This document shows positions 1 through 7,654 of a stretch of DNA of 11,050 nt, one piece after another. The position numbers were made by a program, and so were the translations under genes. The notes beneath the pieces were generated by a model. The model was not told the origin of the DNA. It worked only from the letters and a program-made list of their open reading frames with translations, and ran no database searches. The stretch lies in the NCBI GenBank assembly GCA_026389735.1, contig JAPLHH010000146.1, positions 1 through 11,050 of the forward strand, written 5' to 3'. Each line of letters opens with the position of its first letter. Position 1 is the first letter of the stretch. Origin of the DNA: Chloroflexota bacterium. GTDB lineage: Bacteria; Chloroflexota; Dehalococcoidia; GIF9; UBA5620.

Positions 1-10
1 TCGCAATGAC
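1..10. repeat. Edge of a GCAATGAC-type intergenic repeat
   Basis: The window opens with TCGCAATGAC, the terminal motif of the short repeats also found at 2927-2940, 4386-4393 and, in inverted form, at 4359-4366 and 7618-7624. Only the end of this copy is visible, so its length is unknown. Confidence 0.5.
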
Positions 11-61
11 AACCGGGGGTCACAAGGCCCCTCCCCCTCTGTCATCTCTGAGCCACGGGTA

Positions 62-107
62 GATTGGAGCATCGGCTCCAATCGCGCCTAGAGCAGATGC
101 TCCAGGC
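62..107. repeat. Two adjacent hairpins, part of a compound repeat
   Basis: The first hairpin pairs 62-70 (GATTGGAGC) with 75-83 (GCTCCAATC), nine perfect pairs around a four-base loop. The second pairs 86-95 with 98-107, ten positions with one mismatch and a very short loop; both carry GAGC/GCTC arms. They sit 25 nt left of the cloverleaf-like element at 133-192, so the whole 62-192 stretch may be one compound non-coding repeat. No ORF is convincing here. Function is unknown; an upstream gene's terminator is possible, but there is no T-tract. Confidence 0.55.
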
Positions 108-132
108 ATACCCCTTACATGCCTAAAGCCGA

Positions 133-192
133 ACATGTAGCCACGACCCTTTAAGGTCGCGCCAACGAGGTTAAAGCCTCGCCGCTACATGT
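133..192. repeat. Cloverleaf-like inverted repeat, copy 1
   Basis: Outer arms ACATGTAGC (133-141) and GCTACATGT (184-192) are perfectly complementary. They enclose two smaller hairpins: CGACC (144-148) with GGTCG (155-159), and CGAGG (166-170) with CCTCG (177-181). The predicted fold is a three-way junction. A diverged second copy lies at 9643-9713 with the same layout and compensatory changes in one arm. It is a non-coding, probably mobile repeat; no transposase is present in the window. Confidence 0.7.
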
Positions 193-230
193 GTCTTTTC
201 CGGTGACAATCGAATCCCAAAAGCAAAAAC

Positions 231-260
231 TTGACAACTTGCGACTAAGTTATCTATAAT
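231..260 (+). promoter_or_regulatory. Sigma70-type promoter for the pyrG cluster
   Basis: A perfect -35 box TTGACA (231-236) and a perfect -10 box TATAAT (255-260) are separated by 18 nt. Transcription would start near 267, leaving a leader of about 150 nt before pyrG. It is the strongest promoter match in the window, which suits a housekeeping nucleotide-synthesis gene. Confidence 0.85.
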
Positions 261-419
261 AAGAAAAAACCACCAGCTTCTACACTCAAACTTGTTATTC
301 GCTTAAAGTTTCTCCCGCAATGAACTGTACAGAATATGCTTGCATAGCTATAACTAGAACCAGATTATGGTGACACGTATATTCGCTTCCCGAAATCAGA
401 ATAAGCATCGATTACGCTA
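261..419 (+). other. pyrG 5' leader without a clear ribosome binding site
   Basis: The stretch between the promoter and pyrG holds no SD-like sequence next to the pyrG ATG; the preceding bases are GATTACGCTA. I see no strong hairpin with a T-tract and no riboswitch I recognise. A 17-codon ORF at 320-373 could be a leader peptide but has no supporting signal. A short direct repeat, ATTCGCTT, occurs at 298-305 and 381-388. Confidence 0.4.
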
Positions 420-2051
420 ATGAGCAAATATATCTTCGTCACCGGCGGCGTGGTCAGCTCAGTAGGCAAAGGTATAAGTGTCGCTTCCATCGGCAGAATC
501 TTGAAAAGCCGCGCTATCTCAGTCTCCGTACAGAAGCTGGACCCGTACCTTAACGTTGACCCGGGAACCATGTCTCCATATCAGCACGGCGAGGTTTTCG
601 TCACCCAGGACGGCGCTGAGACCGACCTTGACCTGGGACATTACGAAAGGTTCATCGATATTGATTTGACTTCTGCTTCCAATGTTACCTCAGGCCAGAT
701 TTACTCAGCGGTTATCGCCGGGGAAAGACGAGGAGATTATCTTGGTGGCACTATCCAAGTGATACCACATGTCACCAATGAGATAAAGCGGAGGATAAGA
801 GAGGTAGCCCAACTCTCAGGCGCTGAGGTAGTTATCGTTGAGGTTGGTGGTACAGTCGGCGACATCGAAGGCTTGCCATTTTTGGAAGCCATACGCCAGA
901 TGAGGAACGAAGAAGGCAGAGACAATGTCCTCTACGTTCATGTTACCTTTCTGCCACACATCGCCACCACCAACGAACTTAAAACCAAGCCGACTCAACA
1001 CAGTGTTAACGAGTTAAGACGCATCGGCATCCAGCCAGACATCATTCTGTGCCGGTCGGATTATGAGATTCCCCAAAGTCTGAAAGACAAGATATCCCTA
1101 TTCTGCGATGTGCATAAAGAAGCAGTCATACCACTGGTCACCGCCGAGACCATTTATGAGGTGCCGCTGATGCTTGAGGAAACTGGCATGAGCGATTTAA
1201 TTATTAACCGCCTCAGGCTTGAAGCTAAAGATGTTGATCTTACCGAGTGGCGAGAGATGGTCGCCAAGCTGAAATCTCCCAAAGAGCCAGTAATCATAGC
1301 TCTTGTGGGCAAGTATGTAGAGCTTCAAGACGCATACTATTCAGTACGAGAAGCTCTGTGTCATGCTGGGCTGCACCATGACCGGCAGGTAAACATCATG
1401 TGGGTTCACTCCGAAGACTTGCAGTCCGACGGCAATGTAAACTTATTGAAGTCAGCCCAGGGTATCATCGTCCCCGGCGGCTTCGGTTACCGCGGCATAG
1501 AAGGCATGATAACTGCGGCTAATTATGCCCGCCAGAACAATATCCCCTATTTTGGCTTATGCCTGGGCATGCAGGTCATGGTTATTGAATTCGGGCGCTA
1601 TGCTCTGGGCAGCAAACAGGCCAACTCTACTGAATTTGACCCCGACACCCCGTATCCAGTAATAGACCTGATGCCGGAACAACATGAGATAACTGACATG
1701 GGCGGCACTATGAGGCTAGGTACCTATCCATGCCACCTGGTTCCCCTGACACAAGCAGCCAGAGCTTACGGAGAAACCATAGTCTACGAGCGCCACCGTC
1801 ACCGATTTGAGTTCAACAACCGCTTCCGCGAGCCGCTGGAGCAGAAAGGACTAATCCCCAGCGGGCTATCGCCAGATAATCGACTGGTTGAGATAGTTGA
1901 AGTCAAAGACCATCCCTGGATGGTAGCTTGCCAGTTTCACCCCGAATTCAAGTCACGCCCCAATCACCCACACCCCCTGTTTTACAGCTTCGTCGGGGCT
2001 GCCAAGAAAACTTTGGTTGAAGGCACTCAAGTGACATTACCACTATCATGA
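420..2051 (+). CDS. pyrG: CTP synthase (glutamine hydrolysing)
   Basis: This cytoplasmic enzyme converts UTP to CTP using ATP and ammonia from glutamine, the last step of de novo pyrimidine nucleotide synthesis. The 543-residue length matches the family (E. coli 545). The N-terminal synthase domain (about 1-270) starts with the P-loop-like [10 protein letters not shown] (9-18). It carries LDLGHYERF (70-78), whose Asp71 should bind Mg, and [11 protein letters not shown] (140-150) with Glu141. The C-terminal class I glutamine amidotransferase domain (about 290-535) has the oxyanion region PGGFGYRG (352-359), the nucleophile Cys381 in GLCLGMQ, and the His507/Glu509 pair in FHPEF, so the triad is complete. 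An in-frame stop at 402-404 limits the start to the ATG at 420, although no SD is seen. The downstream transaldolase follows 36 nt later and is probably co-transcribed. Confidence 0.98.
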   Translation: MSKYIFVTGGVVSSVGKGISVASIGRILKSRAISVSVQKLDPYLNVDPGTMSPYQHGEVFVTQDGAETDLDLGHYERFIDIDLTSASNVTSGQIYSAVIAGERRGDYLGGTIQVIPHVTNEIKRRIREVAQLSGAEVVIVEVGGTVGDIEGLPFLEAIRQMRNEEGRDNVLYVHVTFLPHIATTNELKTKPTQHSVNELRRIGIQPDIILCRSDYEIPQSLKDKISLFCDVHKEAVIPLVTAETIYEVPLMLEETGMSDLIINRLRLEAKDVDLTEWREMVAKLKSPKEPVIIALVGKYVELQDAYYSVREALCHAGLHHDRQVNIMWVHSEDLQSDGNVNLLKSAQGIIVPGGFGYRGIEGMITAANYARQNNIPYFGLCLGMQVMVIEFGRYALGSKQANSTEFDPDTPYPVIDLMPEQHEITDMGGTMRLGTYPCHLVPLTQAARAYGETIVYERHRHRFEFNNRFREPLEQKGLIPSGLSPDNRLVEIVEVKDHPWMVACQFHPEFKSRPNHPHPLFYSFVGAAKKTLVEGTQVTLPLS

Positions 2052-2087
2052 AACTATTATGTGTCTAATCACCTTTGGGAGGAGCAA

Positions 2088-2768
2088 ATGCGGCTATTTC
2101 TAGATACAGCTAACGTCGAACACATCCGCCATGGGGTCAGGCTGGGAGTAATTACCGGGGTGACCACTAACCCCAGCCTGGTATCCAAAGAGGGCAAGGT
2201 AGATTATAAACGCCATGTCCAGGAAATCTGTTCTATCGTCCCTGGCCCGGTATCAACCGAGGTATTAAGCCAGGATGCCTCGGGGATGATTGCCGAAGCC
2301 AGAGAGGTTGCCTCCTGGGCAGAAAATGTGGTGGTAAAAATACCGGCCAGCTTACAAGGTGTCGAAGCTACTTATCAACTAGCTAAGGAAGGCGTGAAGG
2401 TGAACTTCACCCTGTGTTTTTCTGTGAATCAAGCCCTCCTCGCCGCCTTAGCCGGAGCTACCTTTGTCAGTCCCTTTGTCGGCAGACTTGACGACATCGG
2501 CGAAAATGGCATGAGACTGGTAAAAGAGATTGTCGCAGTGTACAAAAACTATCCCGATTCGATTAAGACACAGGTAATCGCCGCCAGTATCAGGCATCCG
2601 CAGCACTGCATCGAGGCAGCCCAAGCTGGCGCCCAAATCGCCACTGTTCCGTACCAAGTGCTGATGCAGATGATTCAACATCCGCTGACCGATATTGGCA
2701 TCAGGCGATTCCTGGAGGACTGGAACAAAGTAATGGGATCTACTGTGTTGAAATCAAAGGTTTCGTAG
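2088..2768 (+). CDS. tal: Transaldolase, short TAL/FSA-type
   Basis: Predicted cytoplasmic TIM-barrel enzyme of the pentose phosphate pathway, moving a dihydroxyacetone unit between sugar phosphates through a Schiff base. The 226 residues fit the short class. Asp6 (FLDTAN), TTNPSL (26-31), the Schiff-base Lys84 in VVVKIP, Thr108 in NFTL and SPFVGRLDD (128-136) are all present. Two positions favour transaldolase over fructose-6-phosphate aldolase: Glu58 in STEVL, where E. coli FSA has Gln59, and Phe130, where FSA has Tyr131; this comparison is from memory. The start is the ATG at 2088 because GGGAGGAG lies at 2077-2084, and translation gives MRLFLDTAN, the family's usual N-terminus. An in-frame GTG at 2061 would add nine unlikely residues. 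It lies between pyrG and rho, as in the Bacillus cluster. Confidence 0.95.
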   Translation: MRLFLDTANVEHIRHGVRLGVITGVTTNPSLVSKEGKVDYKRHVQEICSIVPGPVSTEVLSQDASGMIAEAREVASWAENVVVKIPASLQGVEATYQLAKEGVKVNFTLCFSVNQALLAALAGATFVSPFVGRLDDIGENGMRLVKEIVAVYKNYPDSIKTQVIAASIRHPQHCIEAAQAGAQIATVPYQVLMQMIQHPLTDIGIRRFLEDWNKVMGSTVLKSKVS

Positions 2769-2774
2769 AGTTGT

Positions 2775-2870
2775 CTTGTCACCCTGAGCAACAGCGAAGG
2801 GTCTCTAGATTCTTCGCGAGCTTGTCCTGAGCGAGATTCTTCGGTCGCTTCGCTCCCTCAGAATGACAAG
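2775..2870. repeat. Imperfect inverted repeat ending in TTGTCA/TGACAA
   Basis: CTTGTCACCCTGAG (2775-2788) and CTCAGAATGACAAG (2857-2870) are inverted with two mismatches. Between them are further self-complementary pieces built from GCGAAG/CTTCGC words. This looks like a small non-autonomous palindromic repeat of the kind found scattered between genes. It begins six bases after the transaldolase stop, so the mRNA end probably folds there and could be protected or terminated. No T-tract follows, so a simple intrinsic terminator is unlikely. Confidence 0.6.
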
Positions 2871-3036
2871 CGAAGGGCTCAGAATGACAGTAGAGAAAGG
2901 CCGAGATTGCCACGTCGCTATCGCTCCTCGCAATGACAGGGTAAAAGAAGCTCCTGGCAATGACGGAAAAAAGGCTCGGAATGACAGAAGGGGACAGGCT
3001 CAGAATGACAGGAGAAGGACTCCCTCAGAATGACAG
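2857..3036. repeat. Decayed tandem array of CTCAGAATGACAG units
   Basis: Seven related motifs, consensus CTC(A/G)G(A)ATGACAG with variants CTCGCAATGACAG and CTGGCAATGACGG, begin at 2857, 2878, 2927, 2954, 2975, 2999 and 3024. The steps are 21, 49, 27, 21, 24 and 25 nt, close to multiples of about 24. The spacers are purine-rich (GGAGAAGG, GAAAAAAGG). The spacing is too irregular and the units too diverged for a CRISPR array. All copies lie in the spacer before rho, so they are probably transcribed with it if transcription reads through from pyrG. Confidence 0.7.
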
Positions 3037-3081
3037 GAGAAGGTTACTTTTGTAATAGTAAATATGTGAGAGGTTACTAAC

Positions 3082-4344
3082 ATGAACATTGCTGAACTTG
3101 AAATTAAAACTCGAGATGAATTGGTCGATATGGCCAAACAACAGGGAGTTGAAGGCTACAGCGGGCTTAGGAAACAAGACCTTATCATGCGGCTTGTCCA
3201 AGCCCAGGCTGAACAGCAGGGCTACCTGTTCGTCAGCGGTATCCTGGACAGTGTGAGCGAGGGCTATGGCTTCCTGCGCCAGGATAGCCTCCTCCCCAGC
3301 CCCAATGATATCTACATTTCCAACTCGCAGATTCGCCGCTTTAGCCTAAGGACCGGTGACACCGTCTCCGGACAGGGCAGGCCACCTAAAGAGGGCGAGA
3401 AATACTGCAGCCTAATCCGTGTCGAAGCCATTAACGGGCTCGACCCGGAGCAATCTAAGAGCCGACCTCATTTCAACTCACTGACACCGACTTTCCCCGA
3501 TAAGATGTTCAACTTAGAGACCAAGCCACATTTCTTATCAACGCGGCTTATAAACTTGATAGCTCCTATCGGCCGAGGTCAACGCGGGCTTATCGTGTCA
3601 CCACCTAAAGCTGGCAAAACCGTGATCCTCAAGCACATAGCCAATGCCATCACCGTCAATTATACCGAACCTCACCTCATGGTCTGTCTCATCGGTGAAA
3701 GGCCTGAAGAAGTCACCGACATGAAGCGCTCGGTGAAAGCCGAAGTTGTTGCCGCTACTTTTGATGAGCCTCCGGAGACCCATACCCGCGTAGCTGAACT
3801 AGCCCTGGAACGAGCCAAAAGACTGGTGGAAATCGGTAAGGATGTAGTTATTCTGCTTGATGGTATTACCCGGCTGACTCGCGCTTATAACCTGGCGATG
3901 CCTCCCAGCGGGCGAACCCTATCCGGAGGTATTGATTCGGTAGCCCTCTATCCGCCAAAGCGCTTCTTCGGCGCAGCCCGTAATACTGAAGAGGGCGGCA
4001 GCCTGACCATCATCGCCACCTGCCTCGTCGACACCGGCAGCCGCATGGACGAGCTGATTTATGAGGAATTTAAAGGCACTGGCAATATGGAACTACACCT
4101 CGACCGCCGCCTGGCTGAAAAAAGGATTTTCCCGGCTATGGACATTCTACACAGCGGCACCCGCCGTGAGGAGCTTCTGCTTGATGAGACCACATTGAAA
4201 CAGGTCTGGCTGCTCCGGCGTATAGTCAATATGCTGGCTGAAGACTCGCCTAGCAACACCGAAGGTACCGAAAGGCTTCTTGACCGCCTGGCTAAAACCC
4301 AAACCAATGCTGAATTTCTGGCAACCTTATCCAAAGACATTTAA
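3082..4344 (+). CDS. rho: Transcription termination factor Rho
   Basis: Hexameric RNA-dependent ATPase/helicase that ends transcription of untranslated RNA. At 420 residues it matches the compact E. coli form, with no large insert. The N-terminal Rho_N helical domain (about 1-45) leads into the cold-shock-like primary RNA-binding domain (about 48-120) with GYGFLR (61-66). The RecA-type motor has Walker A SPPKAGKT (173-180, Lys179), [10 protein letters not shown] (205-214) with the catalytic-glutamate region, Walker B VVILLD (255-260), the Q-loop [11 protein letters not shown] (291-301) and the R-loop [11 protein letters not shown] (330-340). The residue after the Walker B Asp is Gly261, where E. 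coli has Ser266. The start is supported by GAGAGG at 3068-3073, eight bases upstream. No rpmE follows, unlike in many Gram-positive clusters. I see no convincing promoter directly upstream, so it may share the pyrG transcript. Confidence 0.98.
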   Translation: MNIAELEIKTRDELVDMAKQQGVEGYSGLRKQDLIMRLVQAQAEQQGYLFVSGILDSVSEGYGFLRQDSLLPSPNDIYISNSQIRRFSLRTGDTVSGQGRPPKEGEKYCSLIRVEAINGLDPEQSKSRPHFNSLTPTFPDKMFNLETKPHFLSTRLINLIAPIGRGQRGLIVSPPKAGKTVILKHIANAITVNYTEPHLMVCLIGERPEEVTDMKRSVKAEVVAATFDEPPETHTRVAELALERAKRLVEIGKDVVILLDGITRLTRAYNLAMPPSGRTLSGGIDSVALYPPKRFFGAARNTEEGGSLTIIATCLVDTGSRMDELIYEEFKGTGNMELHLDRRLAEKRIFPAMDILHSGTRREELLLDETTLKQVWLLRRIVNMLAEDSPSNTEGTERLLDRLAKTQTNAEFLATLSKDI

Positions 4345-4358
4345 AGCAGTATCCAGTT

Positions 4359-4393
4359 GTCATTGCTTCGGGGCTTACGGCCCTCGCAATGAC
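4359..4393 (+). repeat. Repeat hairpin after rho, possible terminator
   Basis: GTCATTGC (4359-4366) pairs perfectly with GCAATGAC (4386-4393), and GGGC (4371-4374) pairs with GCCC (4380-4383) inside. This is a complete palindromic copy of the GCAATGAC-type repeat, starting 14 bases after the rho stop. No T-run follows, so Rho-independent termination would be weak, but the position at an operon end suggests an mRNA-end role. A new promoter follows at 4451. Confidence 0.7.
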
Positions 4394-4450
4394 GAGGGAA
4401 TCTGCTCAACAATTTCAGACGACCAATTGTATATTGAAGAGTTTACTCTA

Positions 4451-4478
4451 TTGACTTTCACCCATTTCGTGTTATGAT
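4451..4478 (+). promoter_or_regulatory. Promoter for the IPT-protein/tubulin-like pair
   Basis: TTGACT (4451-4456) and TATGAT (4473-4478) are 16 nt apart, each one mismatch from consensus. Transcription would start about 20 bases before the ATG at 4506, leaving room for the GGAGG ribosome site at 4496-4500. Confidence 0.65.
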
Positions 4479-4505
4479 AACAAGCAAAACTGCTTGGAGG
4501 AAGCG

Positions 4506-6296
4506 ATGAAAGCAGGAGCTACGGCTACAGCACTCGCCTTTCTGGCGTTGGTTGTGTGCCTAATGCCAGTGCCAGTTCATGCTGGTTCCCTATCGTTGAA
4601 CCTAGCGAAAGGAATCGTCGGCACAAACGTGACAATTCCGTATGTGTCTGGCTACGGTAGCGGCAATTACCAGCTTTACTGGGGTGAAACTGACCAGCTT
4701 ATAGGCCAAGGTGAAATCGAGAAGGGCGTAGTCACCTCAATAGCTTTCATCGTTCCAGAAGCTGCCAGAGGCAAGCACAAGGTCACCCTAAAAATAGCCG
4801 GTGATTTCTTCACTACTGAATTTACCGTCATTCCATCTATCAGCCTGAGCATTGACAAGGGGGCCGTGGGCTCAAACCTGACGGTCACCGGAAGGGGCTT
4901 CAATAGCAACGAGTCAGGCATCCAGATAGTCTATGATGGCAGTCCATTGGAAACCGGAATCACAGCCAACAATAAAGGAAGCTGGCAAAGCATCTTCAAA
5001 GTTCCGGCTAGCAATCGGGGCCAACATACTATCGACGCTATGGGCACCACACCAGCTTCTGAAGTTGAAGACGAGACCTTCACTGTAACCCCAAAAATCG
5101 ACATCAACCCGTCGTCTGGATGGGTAGGCACGGTGGTGGGCATATACGGCAGCGGCTTCGCCAACGGGGAAACTAACATCAAGGTGACCTACGATAGCGG
5201 AACAATAAAAACCGGGATAGCCGCTGATGCCAAGGGCTCATGGGAATCCAATTTCTCGATCCCAGCATCCGCTAAAGGTGTTCACGAGGTAAAAGCTTAC
5301 GGAGCGATTACTACTGAAAGCGATGTAACTGCGGCTAGCTTCTCTGTATCTCCTGGGATAAGGCTTGAACCAGTCTCCGGTTATCTCGGTGGCGCCATTA
5401 ATGTCGGTGACAGTCTCTGGGTCAGCGGCGTTGGTTTCGAAGTCAACGAAACCAGCATCAAGGTTACTTTTGACGGCACTTTGGCGGTGAGCAATATCGT
5501 CGCCGATGCCAAAGGCTCATGGTCAGACAGATTAGAGGTGCCCCCTTGCACCAAGGGTGAGCATACCATTGATGCTTCCGGAGAAATAAGTAAAGCCAGC
5601 GATATTGTCGACGCCACCGTAATCATCTCACCGCAAATGGAGCTGAGTCCGACTTCAGGAGCTATAGATACTGACATAACTGTTCATGGCACTGGTTTTT
5701 CAGCAAACCAGATTATAACCATCAGCTACGATGGAGCTAAGGTGGCCACTGGCACAGCTACAGATACCAAAGGCGACTTCACGGCTAGCTTCAAAATCCC
5801 AAAAAGCAAAGCTGGCGACCACACTGTAACTGTCACTGACGCTAAAGCCTCCGTGTTCTCAGCAAACCTGAGCGTAGAATCAACACCGCCACCTACATCC
5901 CGCCTTATATCCCCGGAAGCCGGCACTGAGTTCAGCTCCATTGGCAAAACCACCGTTACCTTCGATTGGTCAGACGTCGAAGACCCTAGCGGAGTCTATT
6001 ATGTGCTGGAAATAAGCCCTAGCGCTGAATTCGCTGGTACGGTAATTCGCAAAGAAGGCCTGACTGCGTCCGAGTACACACTGACCAAAGACGAGGCTTT
6101 AGCCAAAGGGAACTACTATTGGAGAGTCAGAGCTATAGATGGCGCTGAGAATCAGAGTGACTGGACGAGCGGGCAGCTTTTCAAGGTTGGTGGTGTGGAC
6201 TGGTGGCTGATACTACTCATTGCCTTAGTTGCCATCGTTGTAATCATCATCATCTGGCGTTTCGTATCTGTCAGCCGGCGGGATGAATGGAAATAA
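4506..6296 (+). CDS. Secreted IPT/TIG-like repeat protein, C-terminally anchored
   Basis: A 596-residue surface protein of unknown partner. A Sec signal peptide (1-26: basic start, hydrophobic core, likely cleavage after HA26) is followed by five beta-rich repeats at about 27-109, 110-195, 196-283, 284-376 and 377-458. Each has a (V/L)G-type turn, a GxGF turn, a (Y/F)D(G/S) strand, then KGSW or KGDF and a KG/GxHxV ending, as in IPT/TIG Ig-like folds. The first repeat is the most diverged. Residues 459-562 resemble a fibronectin-III-like domain (TFDWSDVEDPSG, YYWRVRAIDGAENQSDW). A transmembrane helix (about 566-585) and a basic tail ending RRDEWK place the C-terminus in the cytoplasm. The mature protein has a single cysteine, Cys348. 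The start is set by GGAGG at 4496-4500; an in-frame TTG at 4494 overlaps the SD. It is followed 83 nt later by a tubulin-like GTPase, so the short tail could face that protein; this is inference. Confidence 0.85.
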   Translation: MKAGATATALAFLALVVCLMPVPVHAGSLSLNLAKGIVGTNVTIPYVSGYGSGNYQLYWGETDQLIGQGEIEKGVVTSIAFIVPEAARGKHKVTLKIAGDFFTTEFTVIPSISLSIDKGAVGSNLTVTGRGFNSNESGIQIVYDGSPLETGITANNKGSWQSIFKVPASNRGQHTIDAMGTTPASEVEDETFTVTPKIDINPSSGWVGTVVGIYGSGFANGETNIKVTYDSGTIKTGIAADAKGSWESNFSIPASAKGVHEVKAYGAITTESDVTAASFSVSPGIRLEPVSGYLGGAINVGDSLWVSGVGFEVNETSIKVTFDGTLAVSNIVADAKGSWSDRLEVPPCTKGEHTIDASGEISKASDIVDATVIISPQMELSPTSGAIDTDITVHGTGFSANQIITISYDGAKVATGTATDTKGDFTASFKIPKSKAGDHTVTVTDAKASVFSANLSVESTPPPTSRLISPEAGTEFSSIGKTTVTFDWSDVEDPSGVYYVLEISPSAEFAGTVIRKEGLTASEYTLTKDEALAKGNYYWRVRAIDGAENQSDWTSGQLFKVGGVDWWLILLIALVAIVVIIIIWRFVSVSRRDEWK

Positions 6297-6307
6297 ACGA
6301 GCTAAAC

Positions 6308-6337
6308 TTGACAAATAGACGGGTTATGGCTTAATAT
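6308..6337 (+). promoter_or_regulatory. Possible internal promoter for the tubulin-like gene
   Basis: A perfect TTGACA (6308-6313) is followed after 18 nt by TAATAT (6332-6337), in the 83-nt gap before the GTPase gene. This would let the GTPase be made independently of the IPT protein. Read-through from upstream is also possible, because no terminator is visible in the gap. Confidence 0.55.
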
Positions 6338-6379
6338 TTAAAAAGTGAACGATTTAGTCAGTGAAAGTTAGGAGGTATC

Positions 6380-7561
6380 ATGAGACTATTGGTTATCGGA
6401 CTGGGGCAATGTGGCTCCCGAGTCGCCGACCAGTTTGTCCGCCAAAATAAGCGGGCACAAGCGCAGTGGGGCATCAATATAGTCACTGGCACCTTTGCCG
6501 TCAATACAGACCAGACTGACCTCACTGGCTTAACTCACATCGGCTCCGATTTTATGCACCGCATTCTCATCGGTGGGCGCAAGACCTGGGGACACGGTGT
6601 GGGCAAGATAAACGAGATGGGGGCTGAGTTAGCCAGAGAAGACGGTGACAAGGTAGTCGATGCTGTCAGGACTGCACCTAATTTCTACCAGACCCATGCG
6701 TTCCTGCTCATCGCCGGGGCAGCCGGTGGCACAGGCTCCGGTGCCATATCCGTAATCGCCCAAATGCTCAAGGAGCGATATGTAGGCAAGCCGGTTTATG
6801 CCCTGGTTGTTCTTCCCTTCGAGCACGAAGAGATGGCCGAGCTAAGAAGCGTTTATAATACGGCGACTTGTCTAAAGTCAATACAGTCAGTGGCTGACGG
6901 CGTCTTTCTGGCGGACAATCAACGCTATGTCAGAAAGGACGCCAGCCTGTCAATGAACCTGGAAAGGATAAACTCAACAATTGCCGAACCTTTCTACGAC
7001 CTGATGTGTGCCGGCGAGATAACCAGATTCAAATACGTCGGTGCTAAGGTATTGGATGCTGGTGACATTATGCAATCCATCGATGGCTGGACAGCCATCG
7101 GTGTTGGCAGAACCGGAATACCGCGCGCTTTCCGCTTCCCCTGGGAACTGGCCAAAGTCAGCTTCAAGGAGAAGGGCGACGAGACTCTAAGAGCTATGCA
7201 GGCAATGGACGCTGCCTTTAGCGAACTTTCTGTCGGCTGCAGTCCTGAGGATGCCGGCAGAGCGTTGTATCTTATGTCAGCACCGGCCAAGGACATGTCT
7301 ATGGATATAGCTAAAGGGCTGGGTGACTATCTGAGAGAGCAGGCAGAAAACGCCGTAATCAGAGCTGGTGACTTCCCCAGAGGTGGAAGCACCGTCGATG
7401 TCACCGTAATACTTTCTCAGCTGGCCTTTGTCCAGAAGGTAAGAGACTACTACGACAGGGCTACAGCCTTTGCCCAGACACAGAAGGAACGGATAAAGGA
7501 AACCACAGGCAGACTCCGCGACATGGAGGAAGCTGCTAAGGGATTGCCCAGCCTAATCTAG
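6380..7561 (+). CDS. Non-canonical tubulin/FtsZ-superfamily GTPase
   Basis: A 393-residue cytoplasmic protein predicted to bind GTP and assemble into filaments. The T1 loop GLGQCGSR (7-14) starts a Rossmann fold. AVNTDQTDL (40-48) matches the FtsZ/CetZ T3 region, and GGTGSG (116-121) is the tubulin signature loop. The T7 region reads VLDAGDI (224-230), so the two acidic residues that complete a neighbour's GTPase site (Asp226 and Asp229) are kept, while the usual FtsZ Asn is Val224. GVGRTG (241-246) fits the following strand. The C-terminal part (about 350-388) is helical and charged, possibly a coiled coil, and I see no FtsZ-type C-terminal tail that binds FtsA or ZipA. AGGAGGT at 6370-6376 sets the start. 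It is not convincing as division FtsZ; a CetZ-like or Chloroflexota-specific family fits better. Role unknown; the anchored IPT protein just upstream is the natural candidate partner. Confidence 0.88.
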   Translation: MRLLVIGLGQCGSRVADQFVRQNKRAQAQWGINIVTGTFAVNTDQTDLTGLTHIGSDFMHRILIGGRKTWGHGVGKINEMGAELAREDGDKVVDAVRTAPNFYQTHAFLLIAGAAGGTGSGAISVIAQMLKERYVGKPVYALVVLPFEHEEMAELRSVYNTATCLKSIQSVADGVFLADNQRYVRKDASLSMNLERINSTIAEPFYDLMCAGEITRFKYVGAKVLDAGDIMQSIDGWTAIGVGRTGIPRAFRFPWELAKVSFKEKGDETLRAMQAMDAAFSELSVGCSPEDAGRALYLMSAPAKDMSMDIAKGLGDYLREQAENAVIRAGDFPRGGSTVDVTVILSQLAFVQKVRDYYDRATAFAQTQKERIKETTGRLRDMEEAAKGLPSLI

Positions 7562-7590
7562 CCGTCTCAAATCTTTTCTTGGCAAAACAC

Positions 7591-7615
7591 AAGGGGAGGG
7601 ACAAACCCTCCCCTT
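7591..7615. terminator. Hairpin terminator between convergent genes
   Basis: AAGGGGAGGG (7591-7600) pairs perfectly with CCCTCCCCTT (7606-7615) around a five-base loop. It begins 29 nt after the tubulin-like gene's stop and lies 39 nt past the end of the opposing terminase gene. The T-tract is short on the plus strand; the minus-strand flank (TTGTGTTTTG) is more T-rich. It probably works in both directions. Confidence 0.75.
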
Positions 7616-7617
7616 TG

Positions 7618-7645
7618 TCATTGCGAGCGAAGCGTGGCAATCTCC
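7618..7645. repeat. GTCATTGCGAG-type repeat
   Basis: A GTCATTGC-type repeat. ATTGC (7620-7624) is inverted against GCAAT (7637-7641), with GAGCGAAGCG between them. It is the same family as the hairpin at 4359-4393 and abuts the terminator just upstream. It sits in the convergent spacer outside both genes. Confidence 0.55.
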
Positions 7646-7654
7646 GGGATTGTT

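Noticed and set aside
320..373. A 17-codon leader ORF upstream of pyrG
   Set aside because: It has no SD, no run of regulatory codons and no attenuator hairpin after it; chance is the simplest explanation.
2061..2087. Upstream GTG start for transaldolase
   Set aside because: The strong SD at 2077-2084 lies downstream of it and serves the ATG at 2088, which gives the family's normal N-terminus.
2857..3036. CRISPR array
   Set aside because: The units are about 13 nt, diverged and unevenly spaced, spacers are low-complexity, and no cas gene is near.
3041..3078. Direct repeat AGGTTACT at 3041-3048 and 3071-3078 as a target-site duplication
   Set aside because: Only 22 nt separate the copies and nothing resembling an inserted element lies between them.
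4280..4477. A 65-codon plus-strand ORF at the end of rho
   Set aside because: It overlaps rho in another frame and then reads through the repeat hairpin and the next promoter.
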